From positions 304,960 to 368,959 of the forward strand of contig JAGWHB010000003.1 of assembly GCA_028867035.1 (NCBI GenBank): DNA of 64,000 nucleotides, given 5' to 3'. The notes under the pieces are model-generated. The model did not search any database. It saw only the letters and a list, made by a program, of their open reading frames with translations, and was not told the origin of the DNA. This stretch comes from Nitrososphaerota archaeon. GTDB taxonomy: Archaea; Thermoproteota; Nitrososphaeria; Nitrososphaerales; Gagatemarchaeaceae. Made by a program: the position numbers and the translations under genes. The number at the start of each line of letters is the position of its first letter. Position 1 is the first letter of the stretch. Shown in pieces: positions 6,509-14,075 of this stretch.

Positions 6509-7798
6509 TTGGGCAGCCCGGCGAAAGTGCATGTGCCGCGAAAAGGCAGTGAATGCAGGTCCTTCACTGCATTAGAGGGAGGATGCGCCCAAATACCATC
6601 GAATCTGTCCCTCACTTCGAGCAAACTGTTCAAAGAACTCAGCGAGCTGCGCCACGTTAGAAGCTTCAAGCGGGTCATACTCCCAATCTCCTCGGCTTTC
6701 TTCATCTACACTTTCGGCTGGGGCGTCACCTCTCCCGTGTTCTCCATATTCGTGAACAACGTTACAGGCAACCCCTTCCTTACTGGGCTCATCCTCTCCA
6801 TCACTACAATGGCAGGAGTCTTCCTCAACATCCCGTTCGGCATGATCGAGGACAGGATGAACATGAAGAGGGTGCTCCAGGTCGTCCTTCTTGGATACTC
6901 ATTCCTGGCGCTTCTTTACCCACAAGCTAACAGCGTGGTCTCTCTGGTGGCGCTGAGCGTGGGCAGGGGCGTGGCTTCGTCCTTCCTCTGGCTGACCTCC
7001 TGGGCCTACATCTTCAGCTACACCGAGAAAGCTTCGAAGGGGAAGGAAACCGGCTTCTTCTCCGACATGAACGACCTCGCCTCCGCAATCTCGCCCATCG
7101 TGGGTGGGCTCGTCTCGATCGTGTCCTTCCTCCTACCGTTCTACATCTTGAGCGGGACCAGCTTCGTCGCCTTCGCCGTCGTCTCAGTCTTCCTCAAGGA
7201 GAGCCCAGCGCCTGTGAAGGCGTCCCTGAGACTCCAATTCGCAAAGCTCTCGGGTTACATGCGCGAGAAGAAGTTCCTTAAGACGATCTTTCTTATCGTC
7301 GTCTTCTACGCCCTAATCAACGTATACTACTCGTTCCTCTCCGTCTTCCTCAACGACGAAGGCATGTCGATTCCGCTGATAGGGGTGATTCTGACCGTCG
7401 CGCTCGTTCCGGCGGTCAGCCTGGAGGTCCCCATGGGGCACCTCGTGGACAAGCGCGGCATCCGGAGGACCCTCTCGATGGCGATCGTTCTGACAACGAT
7501 TTCGGCCGTGCTGATTCCGCTCTCAAGCAACTTCTACTACACAGCTGTTGTAGTGGCGGCCTTCACAGTCAGCTACACTTTGATTTTTATCACTCTCTAT
7601 TCTAGGATGTCTGACATCATGCGCGAGGAGAAGGTCGCCATGACCGGAACCATAGCCACCTTCAAGGACCTAGGCTATACCCTCGGTCCACTTCTCGCTG
7701 GGTCTCTGATAGAGACACTGGGGATGGCAAGCACGTTTTATTTAGTTGGCGCTGGGTTCATCGTGCTCCTGCCTGTCGCACTGGTCCTACGCGACTGA
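6509..7798 (+). CDS. Major facilitator superfamily transporter
   Basis: A 429-residue membrane protein with about twelve hydrophobic helices. The loop after helix 2 carries GMIEDRMNMKR and the matching loop in the second half carries GHLVDKRGIRR, the two MFS A-type motifs. Substrate unknown; the closest general type is drug or sugar-efflux-like MFS. The first 55 residues are not membrane-like and may not be translated: the start at TTG 6509 is simply the most upstream in-frame choice, and no better ATG/GTG/TTG appears before the first helix. It is the last gene before the first tRNA-tail repeat. Confidence 0.88.
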   Translation: MGSPAKVHVPRKGSECRSFTALEGGCAQIPSNLSLTSSKLFKELSELRHVRSFKRVILPISSAFFIYTFGWGVTSPVFSIFVNNVTGNPFLTGLILSITTMAGVFLNIPFGMIEDRMNMKRVLQVVLLGYSFLALLYPQANSVVSLVALSVGRGVASSFLWLTSWAYIFSYTEKASKGKETGFFSDMNDLASAISPIVGGLVSIVSFLLPFYILSGTSFVAFAVVSVFLKESPAPVKASLRLQFAKLSGYMREKKFLKTIFLIVVFYALINVYYSFLSVFLNDEGMSIPLIGVILTVALVPAVSLEVPMGHLVDKRGIRRTLSMAIVLTTISAVLIPLSSNFYYTAVVVAAFTVSYTLIFITLYSRMSDIMREEKVAMTGTIATFKDLGYTLGPLLAGSLIETLGMASTFYLVGAGFIVLLPVALVLRD

Positions 7799-8181
7799 CA
7801 GAGGTCACCATGGTATGCTCCCAGTCTCGAACCGCAGCCAACAATAGGCAAAGCGAGGAAGCGCTTCTATGGTCCGTCTAGCCGATTCGAACCCTTGGTC
7901 GTAGTTCCTTGTACCGGAAAGGAGAACAAAAAGATCAACGCCGGTCAAGGCGGAAGGCGGGAGTCAACCTTCTTCCACGCAGGGCGGGGCCAAGTCAAAA
8001 GTGCAGTCGCCAGGACTTCGGAAGGCCGAGGGGAAGTACACCCGTAGGTTTAATGCCTCGGCATCGCCGATCAATGGGCACTGACCTGCCTGCAGAACCG
8101 TGGTATTTTCAACGGTGGCATTCATATGATCAGTTACGTTGGAACCCGGAACCGCCGAAGAATCCGGGTATCGAACGCCCC

Positions 8182-8208
8182 GGGGGTTCGATTTCCGTCG
8201 GGCCCGCA
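8182..8208 (+). repeat. tRNA-Lys 3'-end repeat R1
   Basis: These 27 bases match the T-arm and 3' acceptor strand of tRNA-Lys (5164-5190) with three mismatches and end in GTCGGGCCCGCA. Same orientation as the tRNA. No 5' half of a tRNA is present, so it is an att-like tail, not a gene. It closes the block containing MazEF and the MFS transporter. Confidence 0.85.
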
Positions 8209-8404
8209 CTCGTTCGGGTTCGAGTCCTTTTTCCGATTTGAAAGATTCGCATTGTTCATACGCATGGGAACCATGGCCGATTATTCCAATGGGCGTCACA
8301 AATGCGCCCCTCTTCGGCTCTTCAGACCCCTACCTCAGGCTGGCGTGATCTTCCGCTTATTCCTCCATTCTTCCCGTTGGGCAGCCTTTTCCATGGAGGG
8401 TACC

Positions 8405-8435
8405 ATAAAACGGGGGAGGAGGGCCGAAGCCCTCC
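8405..8435 (-). terminator. Hairpin terminator of the sedolisin gene
   Basis: Read on the minus strand, GGAGGGC-TTCG-GCCCTCC forms a perfect 7-bp stem with a stable TTCG loop (8418-8435), followed by CTCCCCCGTTTTATGG. It lies 11 bases past the stop of the protease gene. Confidence 0.7.
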
Positions 8436-8446
8436 ATCGGAGATTC

Positions 8447-9901
8447 TCAGGAGCTCAGGGAGCTGACGAGGTTCGCGACGTTGGGCGTTCCCCAACCAGA
8501 CCCCAGGTCGTATCCGGGACCGGCGGAGAAGCCGACCGTACTACCGACGAGGGTGTTGTTCCCGGTTGTGATGTCGTGGAAGTTGCTCGTGTAGATCGAG
8601 GACTCGCCAATCGAGTAGAGCGCGGGGTTGGCGAAACCTAGCGGTCCTTCACCTTTGGACGCCCTTTCTTGGTTTACGAGCGCAAAGATGGCGGCCCACT
8701 GGGGAGAGCCGGCGCTGGTCCCTCCGGCGATGAACCAGATGTTCGCTCCGAGGAAGGACGTGAACACGAGGACGCCACCGCTGACGGCAGCGTCGTAGGA
8801 CACGTCAGGGATCGTCCTCATACAGTTGGGGTTCGAGGAGCCAAGGGTTCCCGTGCATACAGAGAATGCGCTGTTGTCCTGGTAATTGGGCGCACCGAAG
8901 AGCAAACTGGGAGCGCCTCCTCCGGCGGCAGCGAACGGAAGCTCGTTCCAGACCTGCTCACCACCGTAGCCGACGGGGGTACAGGTGGAGGTGGATATTG
9001 CGCTGCTGACGGAGCACGGGCCGGAGAAGGTCACAAGCCCCGCGGAGCACGTCCCAGTAGCACAGTTCGTGAGTGTCCCTCTAGGGAAGAAGGGGTTACC
9101 CATGGTCCCACCCACGGCTGTCACAAGAGGGTCGGACGCCGGGAATTGCGCGTTGGCGCTTCCGTAGCCGTTCGAAGCGCCGCTGTCCCCGGCCGAAGCC
9201 AGGACTGTGATTCCTTCAGCCTTGGCGGCTGCGTAATTCATCTCAGCCTGCATTAACTGGATGTTGTTGTTGTGAATGAGGAATTCTAGGGTCCCGAAAC
9301 TCTGCGACATGATGCTCCCCGGGTAGGACTTGATGGCCTGAGCTTCGGCAACGTTTATCGCACCGCCGCCAGCAACAGCCGCGACCTCGAGAACTATGTT
9401 CGCGCCTGGGGCCATGGCGTGGGCATATTCGACGTCCAGACTTGTTTCGAACGCCCAGCCCTCGACCTCGTGAATACCATAGTCCCCGAAGAGCGTCTTG
9501 GAGGGGCATCCGCCAGGCGGGCAAACGATGGTGAATGAAGGTGGTGCTGGTAGCCCCCAGTGGCTATCGAATACGGCCAAGTCATTCGTGATTGTTGGAC
9601 TGCCATAGGCGTCAACTATGACTATTGTCTGTCCAGATCCATCGAGGTCGTTGGGGAAGTTGTAAGCGGTCCGTATGAAGTCAGGAGAATAGCAGGTGAT
9701 GTTGATCCCCGAGGTTGTCTTACAGAGAGGAATAGACTGAGGGGAGATATTTCCAGGAGCGGCCTGGACGGCGACGTTCAAGGGAGTGTAGTTGAAGGTG
9801 GAATCGTCTGCGGAGCTGCTCGAAGCCAGGACCGGAATTGAAATGAATGTCATCGAGACGAGTATAACGAGTATGGGCATTGAAGCGTTTTTCATATTCA
9901 T
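8447..9901 (-). CDS. Secreted sedolisin (S53) serine-carboxyl peptidase without the usual prodomain
   Basis: A 484-residue exported protease of the sedolisin/kumamolisin family, acid-active enzymes with a subtilisin-like fold. A signal peptide spans about residues 1-26. Catalytic residues are visible: Glu152 and Asp156 in FETSLDVEYAHAMAPG, oxyanion Asp239 in LASAGDSGA and Ser396 in GGTSAGSPQWAA. The C-terminal GPGYDLGSGWGTPN is the calcium loop. Only about 40 residues separate the signal peptide from the catalytic domain, whereas most family members carry a prodomain of 150 or more. It probably supports extracellular peptide use. It lies in the accessory region with its own terminator. Confidence 0.93.
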   Translation of the reverse strand: MNMKNASMPILVILVSMTFISIPVLASSSSADDSTFNYTPLNVAVQAAPGNISPQSIPLCKTTSGINITCYSPDFIRTAYNFPNDLDGSGQTIVIVDAYGSPTITNDLAVFDSHWGLPAPPSFTIVCPPGGCPSKTLFGDYGIHEVEGWAFETSLDVEYAHAMAPGANIVLEVAAVAGGGAINVAEAQAIKSYPGSIMSQSFGTLEFLIHNNNIQLMQAEMNYAAAKAEGITVLASAGDSGASNGYGSANAQFPASDPLVTAVGGTMGNPFFPRGTLTNCATGTCSAGLVTFSGPCSVSSAISTSTCTPVGYGGEQVWNELPFAAAGGGAPSLLFGAPNYQDNSAFSVCTGTLGSSNPNCMRTIPDVSYDAAVSGGVLVFTSFLGANIWFIAGGTSAGSPQWAAIFALVNQERASKGEGPLGFANPALYSIGESSIYTSNFHDITTGNNTLVGSTVGFSAGPGYDLGSGWGTPNVANLVSSLSS

Positions 9902-9952
9902 TCTAGCTTTTCACCTCCTGCACTCTCAAGTGCGACATCTGACCTCGATCGC

Positions 9953-10204
9953 TCAGCTGCCTTCCTTGACTTCGTAGGTCTCGTCCGGGAGCAGGCCGTG
10001 GGCGTCGGCGTGGGCCTTCGCAGGTGAGTCCCTTTGCGACGCTTCAGAAAGGCAGAAGACCACCCCTGCGTCTTCGTCTACCCAGAACCTCAGGAACTTG
10101 ACTCCGTATTTGTTCTGTACTTTGAGGTCCTTTTCGTGAGCGGCCTTGACATCTGAAAGCCGCACATCCTTCAGGTTCTTGTGCACGTCGATGTATCGAG
10201 GCAT
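9953..10204 (-). CDS. DUF4242 family small protein
   Basis: An 83-residue protein matching the DUF4242 pattern: an N-terminal YIDVHKNL strand, HEKDLKVQNKYGVKFLRFWVDEDAGVVFCL in the middle, then a helix with HADAHGL and a final EVKEG. The family forms small ferredoxin-like dimers; a few members have been described as nickel-binding and the role is otherwise unknown. ATG start at 10202-10204. It lies 51 bases upstream (minus strand) of the protease start and may share its transcript. Confidence 0.8.
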   Translation of the reverse strand: MPRYIDVHKNLKDVRLSDVKAAHEKDLKVQNKYGVKFLRFWVDEDAGVVFCLSEASQRDSPAKAHADAHGLLPDETYEVKEGS

Positions 10205-10226
10205 GGCACTAAGTGGAAAGGGAAAA

Positions 10227-10376
10227 TTAGTTGGTCATTTTTACGAAGACAAAACTAACGAAATCGGGGTAGGCGAGGTAGATGGAGCCCCCCTGTACCT
10301 CTGACCAGACCTCCTGCATCATTCTGGCCTTTTCTGGGTCGTAGCAGCCTGTCTTGCGGCCCTTCAGCCGCCACGC
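10227..10376 (-). pseudogene. In-frame open tail after the TAG stop of the TPR protein gene
   Basis: Directly after the TAG stop of the next gene (10377-10379) the same frame stays open for about 49 codons and ends at TAA (10227-10229). The encoded stretch (WRLKGRKTGCYDPEKARMM, then GGSIYLAYPDFVSFVFVKM) is protein-like in composition. There is no good start codon. It is either the tail of an older gene truncated when its neighbour arrived, or a readthrough extension. I favour the remnant. Confidence 0.4.
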
Positions 10377-13073
10377 CTAAGCATTGGGCTTGGGCTTTTT
10401 TACGACCTTGGCAAGGTGATGGACATATTCCCTAACTGGCATCTTTCCGTAAGCCACCCTTACCTTGGTGATCTCCCCGCCCCTTCCCCTTTCACCCGGG
10501 GACACTCTCATCTCGAGTATCCCCCGATTCCACAGTTCCCTGAATGGAGCAGCGGCCCCTCGCCCCTTGGGATAGAGGCTCGAGACCGGGATACCCGTTT
10601 CGTGGGCTATTTCCACCGTGCTCCTCCACCCTGACTTCTCTTCCATGTAGTTCTCCAACATGTAGTCCCTTACAAAGTCTGATGCCAGCTGCTCGAAGAT
10701 TACTCTGCTCCGCTCAGACGTAAACTCAAACGTGTATTGGGATAGCTGAGCTGTTAACTGAGGGGTCACGAATCCGTGCGATGGCGGCCCAAGAACAAGG
10801 TTCATCTTTCTGAGCAGTGACTGAAATTCCGGTTCTGTCCTTAGTGGATCGAACAAAGGGTCAACGCCCACCCAAATGAGCCAGCTGTGGTCGTCGTATG
10901 CCCTCTGCAGCAACCGAATGGCCTTCTCCTTTTGCCCAAGCGAAGCGTACGCGGCGGCCCTCCCGTAGGATGGTACGAAACTACCCGACCTCGACCTCTC
11001 AACTTCCGCCAGGATTTCTCTCGACTTCTGCTCCCGGTTCGAGAGAGCGTAGACAACGGCTGCCGAATCGACGTAAAGGGCACTCCTCCCGGAGATCGCC
11101 AGTGCGCGTTCTATTTCGCTGGTGGCCTTATCGGCCATTGACTGGAGCGCGTAGGTTTCCGCGAGGCCCTTGTGCAGATACGCCGAGTCGGGTTCCAATT
11201 CGAGGGAGCGGATGTATTCGTCGGCTGCTTCGTCGTATCTTCTGCCGTAGTAATGGCTCTTGGCGACTTCGTTCCTCGCCTGTACCGAGTAAGGATCGAG
11301 CTCCACTCCCCTTCTCGCCTCCACCAGGGCACTGTCGAGCTGGCCGAGGACAGCATAGTTCGTGCTTCGCCACACATGAGCGGTCGCGTAGTTCGGGTTG
11401 ATTTGGAGCGCTCGCTCCAGCTCTCTGGCCGCGCCGGCCCAATCATAGGAATAATGCATGAGGAATTCTCCAAGAGATGCATGCGCCTCTGCAGGGGCAC
11501 CCCCCGCGTTAAGGGCCCTGAAGGCGAGGTCCCTGGCCTTTGGGTAGGCATCCGCGGGACGGGCGTAACCAAACAGAGCAGAGACTTGGTACGAGTCGGC
11601 AAGGCCTACAAGGGCAAGAGAGTATTCCGGGTCCTTCTTGATTGCCTCCTCGAAATAACGGATCGCTTCCCTGAAGCCCTCCTCCGATCTCAGATTCCAT
11701 TGGTATCTTGCCCTCAGGTACAGCGTGTGCGCCTCTGCGTCTGACGGCTGCCGCCTGGAAGCATCGGTTGAACTCTGGACTGCCTTGAGTTTCAGCCGTC
11801 TTGACACCTGATTCGCTATTTCCGACTGAAGAGCGAAGACATCACCCACTTCCTTGTCAAACGTCTGTGCCCACGTATGCTCTTCCGACCGGGCGTCGAT
11901 TAGCTGGACTGAAACTCGGACTCGGTTAAGCTCCTTTCGGACCGAACCTTCAATTAGCGAGTCGACTCCCAGTTCTCTGCCGATTTCCGCGGCTCCCTTC
12001 CCGCTTCTCTTGTACCGCATGACAGACGTGCGCGCGATCACTTTCAAATCAGGGAGCTGGGAGATAGCGGTTATCAGTTCCTCCGTCATGCCATCGACGA
12101 AATACTCGTCTCGAGAATCGGCGCCCATGTTGACCAGTGGGAGTACCGCAATCCTTTGCTTGGCCTCGGGTCTAGGTTTGACCCGCGGCAGAACGTTGTT
12201 CCTGGGCGGGGGTGGCAGACCAGTCGCAAATTGCCGAATCTCATTGAGAATGACTTCGTTCAGTCGTGCTTCGACGAAAGCCCAATGGTCCCCACTGGGA
12301 AGTTCTACCAGCCGGGCTCCTGGGATGTGCTCCGCAATGTAGCGGCCCCCCCTCACATCCACCATTTTGTCACCGGTCGGGTGGATGACAAGGGTCGGGG
12401 CATGAATCGCTGGCAGAGCGCTCCGTACGTCCATATTGAAATTGGACTTCCAAAGTGCAACAGCAGCTCCCGGGGTGCCCCCCAGCTGAATGAGCTCAGT
12501 CATCCAGCTTAGGAATGCCTTGTCGCCCGTTCGGCTCGGAGTCGCTGTCGACACCCAGCGCTCTGCCATTTCGGTCGTTCCGTAGGTCCGCTCCAACCTT
12601 TCGAGATCTTCCGCAAACCGCTCGTTCGTCGCTTTCCAGGGGTGGTCAGGAGCCCATGAACCCTTGACTTCTCCCCCGTAAAGGACAAGCCCCCTGGTGC
12701 GCGAGGGATAGCTTGCTGCAAATAGAGCACTCATGCCTACCCCGTCCGAAAATCCAACCAGGATTGCATCATCGAAACCTGCTGCGTCCATTACCGCTCG
12801 AATATCGTCCATCCTCTCCTCGAAGATGGGAACCCCTGCATTGCGGTCAGAGAGCCCTGTCCCACGCTTGTCAAATATGGCAGTCCTTGCGAATTGCCCC
12901 AGGCCCTTGAGCCACCTCCTCCAGCTGGGATCTTTCCAGTGGTGCGATATGTTACTGATTATCCCAGGCGTAAGGACCAGGTTCACCGGCCCGCTTCCAA
13001 AGACTTGGTAAGCGATGTGGATGTCTCCGCTCTTGGCGTACCTCACCTCCGGCACTTCGGCACGCATCGTCAT
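10377..13073 (-). CDS. Alpha/beta hydrolase - TolB-like - TPR - winged-helix fusion protein
   Basis: An 898-residue multidomain protein. Residues 1 to about 290 form an alpha/beta hydrolase (nucleophile in LVGFSDGVGMS, acid and His in HPTGDKM and PSGDHWAF) of the type often fused to adenylate cyclases. About 310-430 is a TolB/FlgO-like domain (IAVLPLVNMGADSRDEYF, GMTEELI). About 440-760 holds TPR repeats. The last 110 residues look like a winged-helix domain (STVEIAHETGIPVSSLYP). I start at ATG 13071-13073, just before AEVPEVRYAKSG; the longer frame adds 52 non-homologous residues. It shares its TolB-TPR part with the cyclase at 16.6 kb, but the cyclase domain is missing here. Probably a cytoplasmic sensor or regulator; the ligand is unknown. 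Confidence 0.85.
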   Translation of the reverse strand: MTMRAEVPEVRYAKSGDIHIAYQVFGSGPVNLVLTPGIISNISHHWKDPSWRRWLKGLGQFARTAIFDKRGTGLSDRNAGVPIFEERMDDIRAVMDAAGFDDAILVGFSDGVGMSALFAASYPSRTRGLVLYGGEVKGSWAPDHPWKATNERFAEDLERLERTYGTTEMAERWVSTATPSRTGDKAFLSWMTELIQLGGTPGAAVALWKSNFNMDVRSALPAIHAPTLVIHPTGDKMVDVRGGRYIAEHIPGARLVELPSGDHWAFVEARLNEVILNEIRQFATGLPPPPRNNVLPRVKPRPEAKQRIAVLPLVNMGADSRDEYFVDGMTEELITAISQLPDLKVIARTSVMRYKRSGKGAAEIGRELGVDSLIEGSVRKELNRVRVSVQLIDARSEEHTWAQTFDKEVGDVFALQSEIANQVSRRLKLKAVQSSTDASRRQPSDAEAHTLYLRARYQWNLRSEEGFREAIRYFEEAIKKDPEYSLALVGLADSYQVSALFGYARPADAYPKARDLAFRALNAGGAPAEAHASLGEFLMHYSYDWAGAARELERALQINPNYATAHVWRSTNYAVLGQLDSALVEARRGVELDPYSVQARNEVAKSHYYGRRYDEAADEYIRSLELEPDSAYLHKGLAETYALQSMADKATSEIERALAISGRSALYVDSAAVVYALSNREQKSREILAEVERSRSGSFVPSYGRAAAYASLGQKEKAIRLLQRAYDDHSWLIWVGVDPLFDPLRTEPEFQSLLRKMNLVLGPPSHGFVTPQLTAQLSQYTFEFTSERSRVIFEQLASDFVRDYMLENYMEEKSGWRSTVEIAHETGIPVSSLYPKGRGAAAPFRELWNRGILEMRVSPGERGRGGEITKVRVAYGKMPVREYVHHLAKVVKKPKPNA

Positions 13074-13275
13074 CAGAGAGGCAACTCCCCTTATATGCTG
13101 TAGGTAAAGGCATTCACACCTCCTCGGGAACAATACCGTCCGCTCTTCCACTGTCACGACAGTGGTGGTGCTTCTTCCCGTTAACAGAGGGAGACTTGAA
13201 CCCGTTTGGGTCCGTGCACTGTCGGGCACACGTTTTCCAGTTAGGCTTATATTGCTGTATTAACACGACATTAAT

Positions 13276-13518
13276 ATGGTTAAGGCAATAGTCGAGATAG
13301 ATGAAGAAGCAAACAGAGTAATCAACGTAATCAAGGCTCAATACGACTTCAAGGACAAGTCTCAGGCCATCAACGAGTTGGCGAGGCAATACAAGGTCCT
13401 GATCCTCGAATCCGACGTGCGTCCGGAGTACCTGAGAAGGTTGGAGAAGGTTCGCTCCGAACCCATCATGAGGGTGGGAAGCGCCAAGGAATTCAAAGCC
13501 AGATATGGCCTAAAGTGA
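13276..13518 (+). CDS. Antitoxin, DUF2683 type
   Basis: An 80-residue protein with a short ribbon start (MVKAIVEIDEEANRVI) and NVIKAQYDFKDKSQAINELARQY, the pattern of archaeal DUF2683/RHH-like antitoxins. The C-terminal part (RPEYLRRLEK to the end) should bind the toxin. It is followed without any spacer by a RelE-type toxin (stop 13516-13518, ATG 13519). A TATA-like CTTATATT at about 13246 fits a nearly leaderless transcript, and TTAA-containing inverted arms surround the start. Assignment rests on pattern and pairing. Confidence 0.85.
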   Translation: MVKAIVEIDEEANRVINVIKAQYDFKDKSQAINELARQYKVLILESDVRPEYLRRLEKVRSEPIMRVGSAKEFKARYGLK

Positions 13519-13785
13519 ATGTACGAGCTAGAAGTCAGGCAGCACGTCGACAGGGTCTTCAAGAAACTCTCGAAAAGAGACAGGAAACAGATGGAAGCCG
13601 TAAGCCGGAAGATTGGCGAGATTCTGCAGGACCCCCACGCCTTCAAGCCGATGCACTTCCCGCTTGTGGGGATGAGGAGGGTCCACTTCGGAAGCTACGT
13701 CTTGTTGTTCTCGATTGACGAGCAGAGGAAGACCGTCGTCCTAGAAGACTATGAACATCATGATCGGATCTACACAGGGAAGTGA
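13519..13785 (+). CDS. RelE/ParE-type toxin
   Basis: An 88-residue RelE-superfamily protein (VRQHVDRVFKKLSKRDRK, then a strand block RRVHFGSYVLLFSIDEQ and a final EDYEHHDRIY). RelE toxins cut mRNA in the ribosome; the C-terminal His and Tyr residues fit a catalytic tail. It directly follows its antitoxin. Forty bases downstream begins tRNA-tail repeat R2, so the toxin-antitoxin pair closes a block of the accessory array. Confidence 0.88.
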   Translation: MYELEVRQHVDRVFKKLSKRDRKQMEAVSRKIGEILQDPHAFKPMHFPLVGMRRVHFGSYVLLFSIDEQRKTVVLEDYEHHDRIYTGK

Positions 13786-13824
13786 CCCCGATTTACCTGC
13801 GCAAGCCATTCCCCGAAGAGTCCG

Positions 13825-13910
13825 ACGGGTTCGATACCTCCGTGGCATGACCCCGTTCATTTCGATACTAATTCCAGCTGCGATTTTGCACCGGTTCCCG
13901 TCGGGCCCGC
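13825..13910 (+). repeat. tRNA-Lys 3'-end repeat R2, long form
   Basis: ACGGGTTCGAT (13825-13835) and TTCCCGTCGGGCCCGC (13895-13910) are the two halves of the tRNA-Lys T-arm and acceptor tail, split by 59 bases. The insert and flanks are clearly similar to R3 at 16.4 kb (both have ATGA.CCCGTT, TTTCGATAC and GCACCGG). Same orientation as the tRNA. Lies between the RelE toxin and the surface-protein gene. Confidence 0.85.
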
Positions 13911-14075
13911 AGAAAAACAAGCCCGAAATGAACCCTGTTTGATGAAATAAGACCGATTCGAGATTTTCAAGGAAGAGGGAGTCACCCCGTAGGTTCACGC
14001 TCAAACCATGGGCATCCGAGCCATTTCTGGCCTCCCAACAATTAAGTAGGAAAGGGTCACACTTGATGGTGCGAC

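Larger units (their letters stand above)
7799..8446. other. Gene-free stretch with tRNA-tail repeat R1
   Basis: About 650 bases without a convincing gene. It holds the R1 tRNA-Lys tail (8182-8208) and, directly after it, GTTCGGGTTCGAGTCC (8212-8227), which looks like the T-arm of a further tRNA remnant. The protease terminator hairpin is at the right end. Frames open between 7909 and 8299 are short, overlap on opposite strands and resemble no family. Confidence 0.5.

Noticed and set aside
10377-13229. 950-residue version of the hydrolase-TPR protein
   Set aside because: The first 52 residues lie in the promoter region and precede the conserved hydrolase start.
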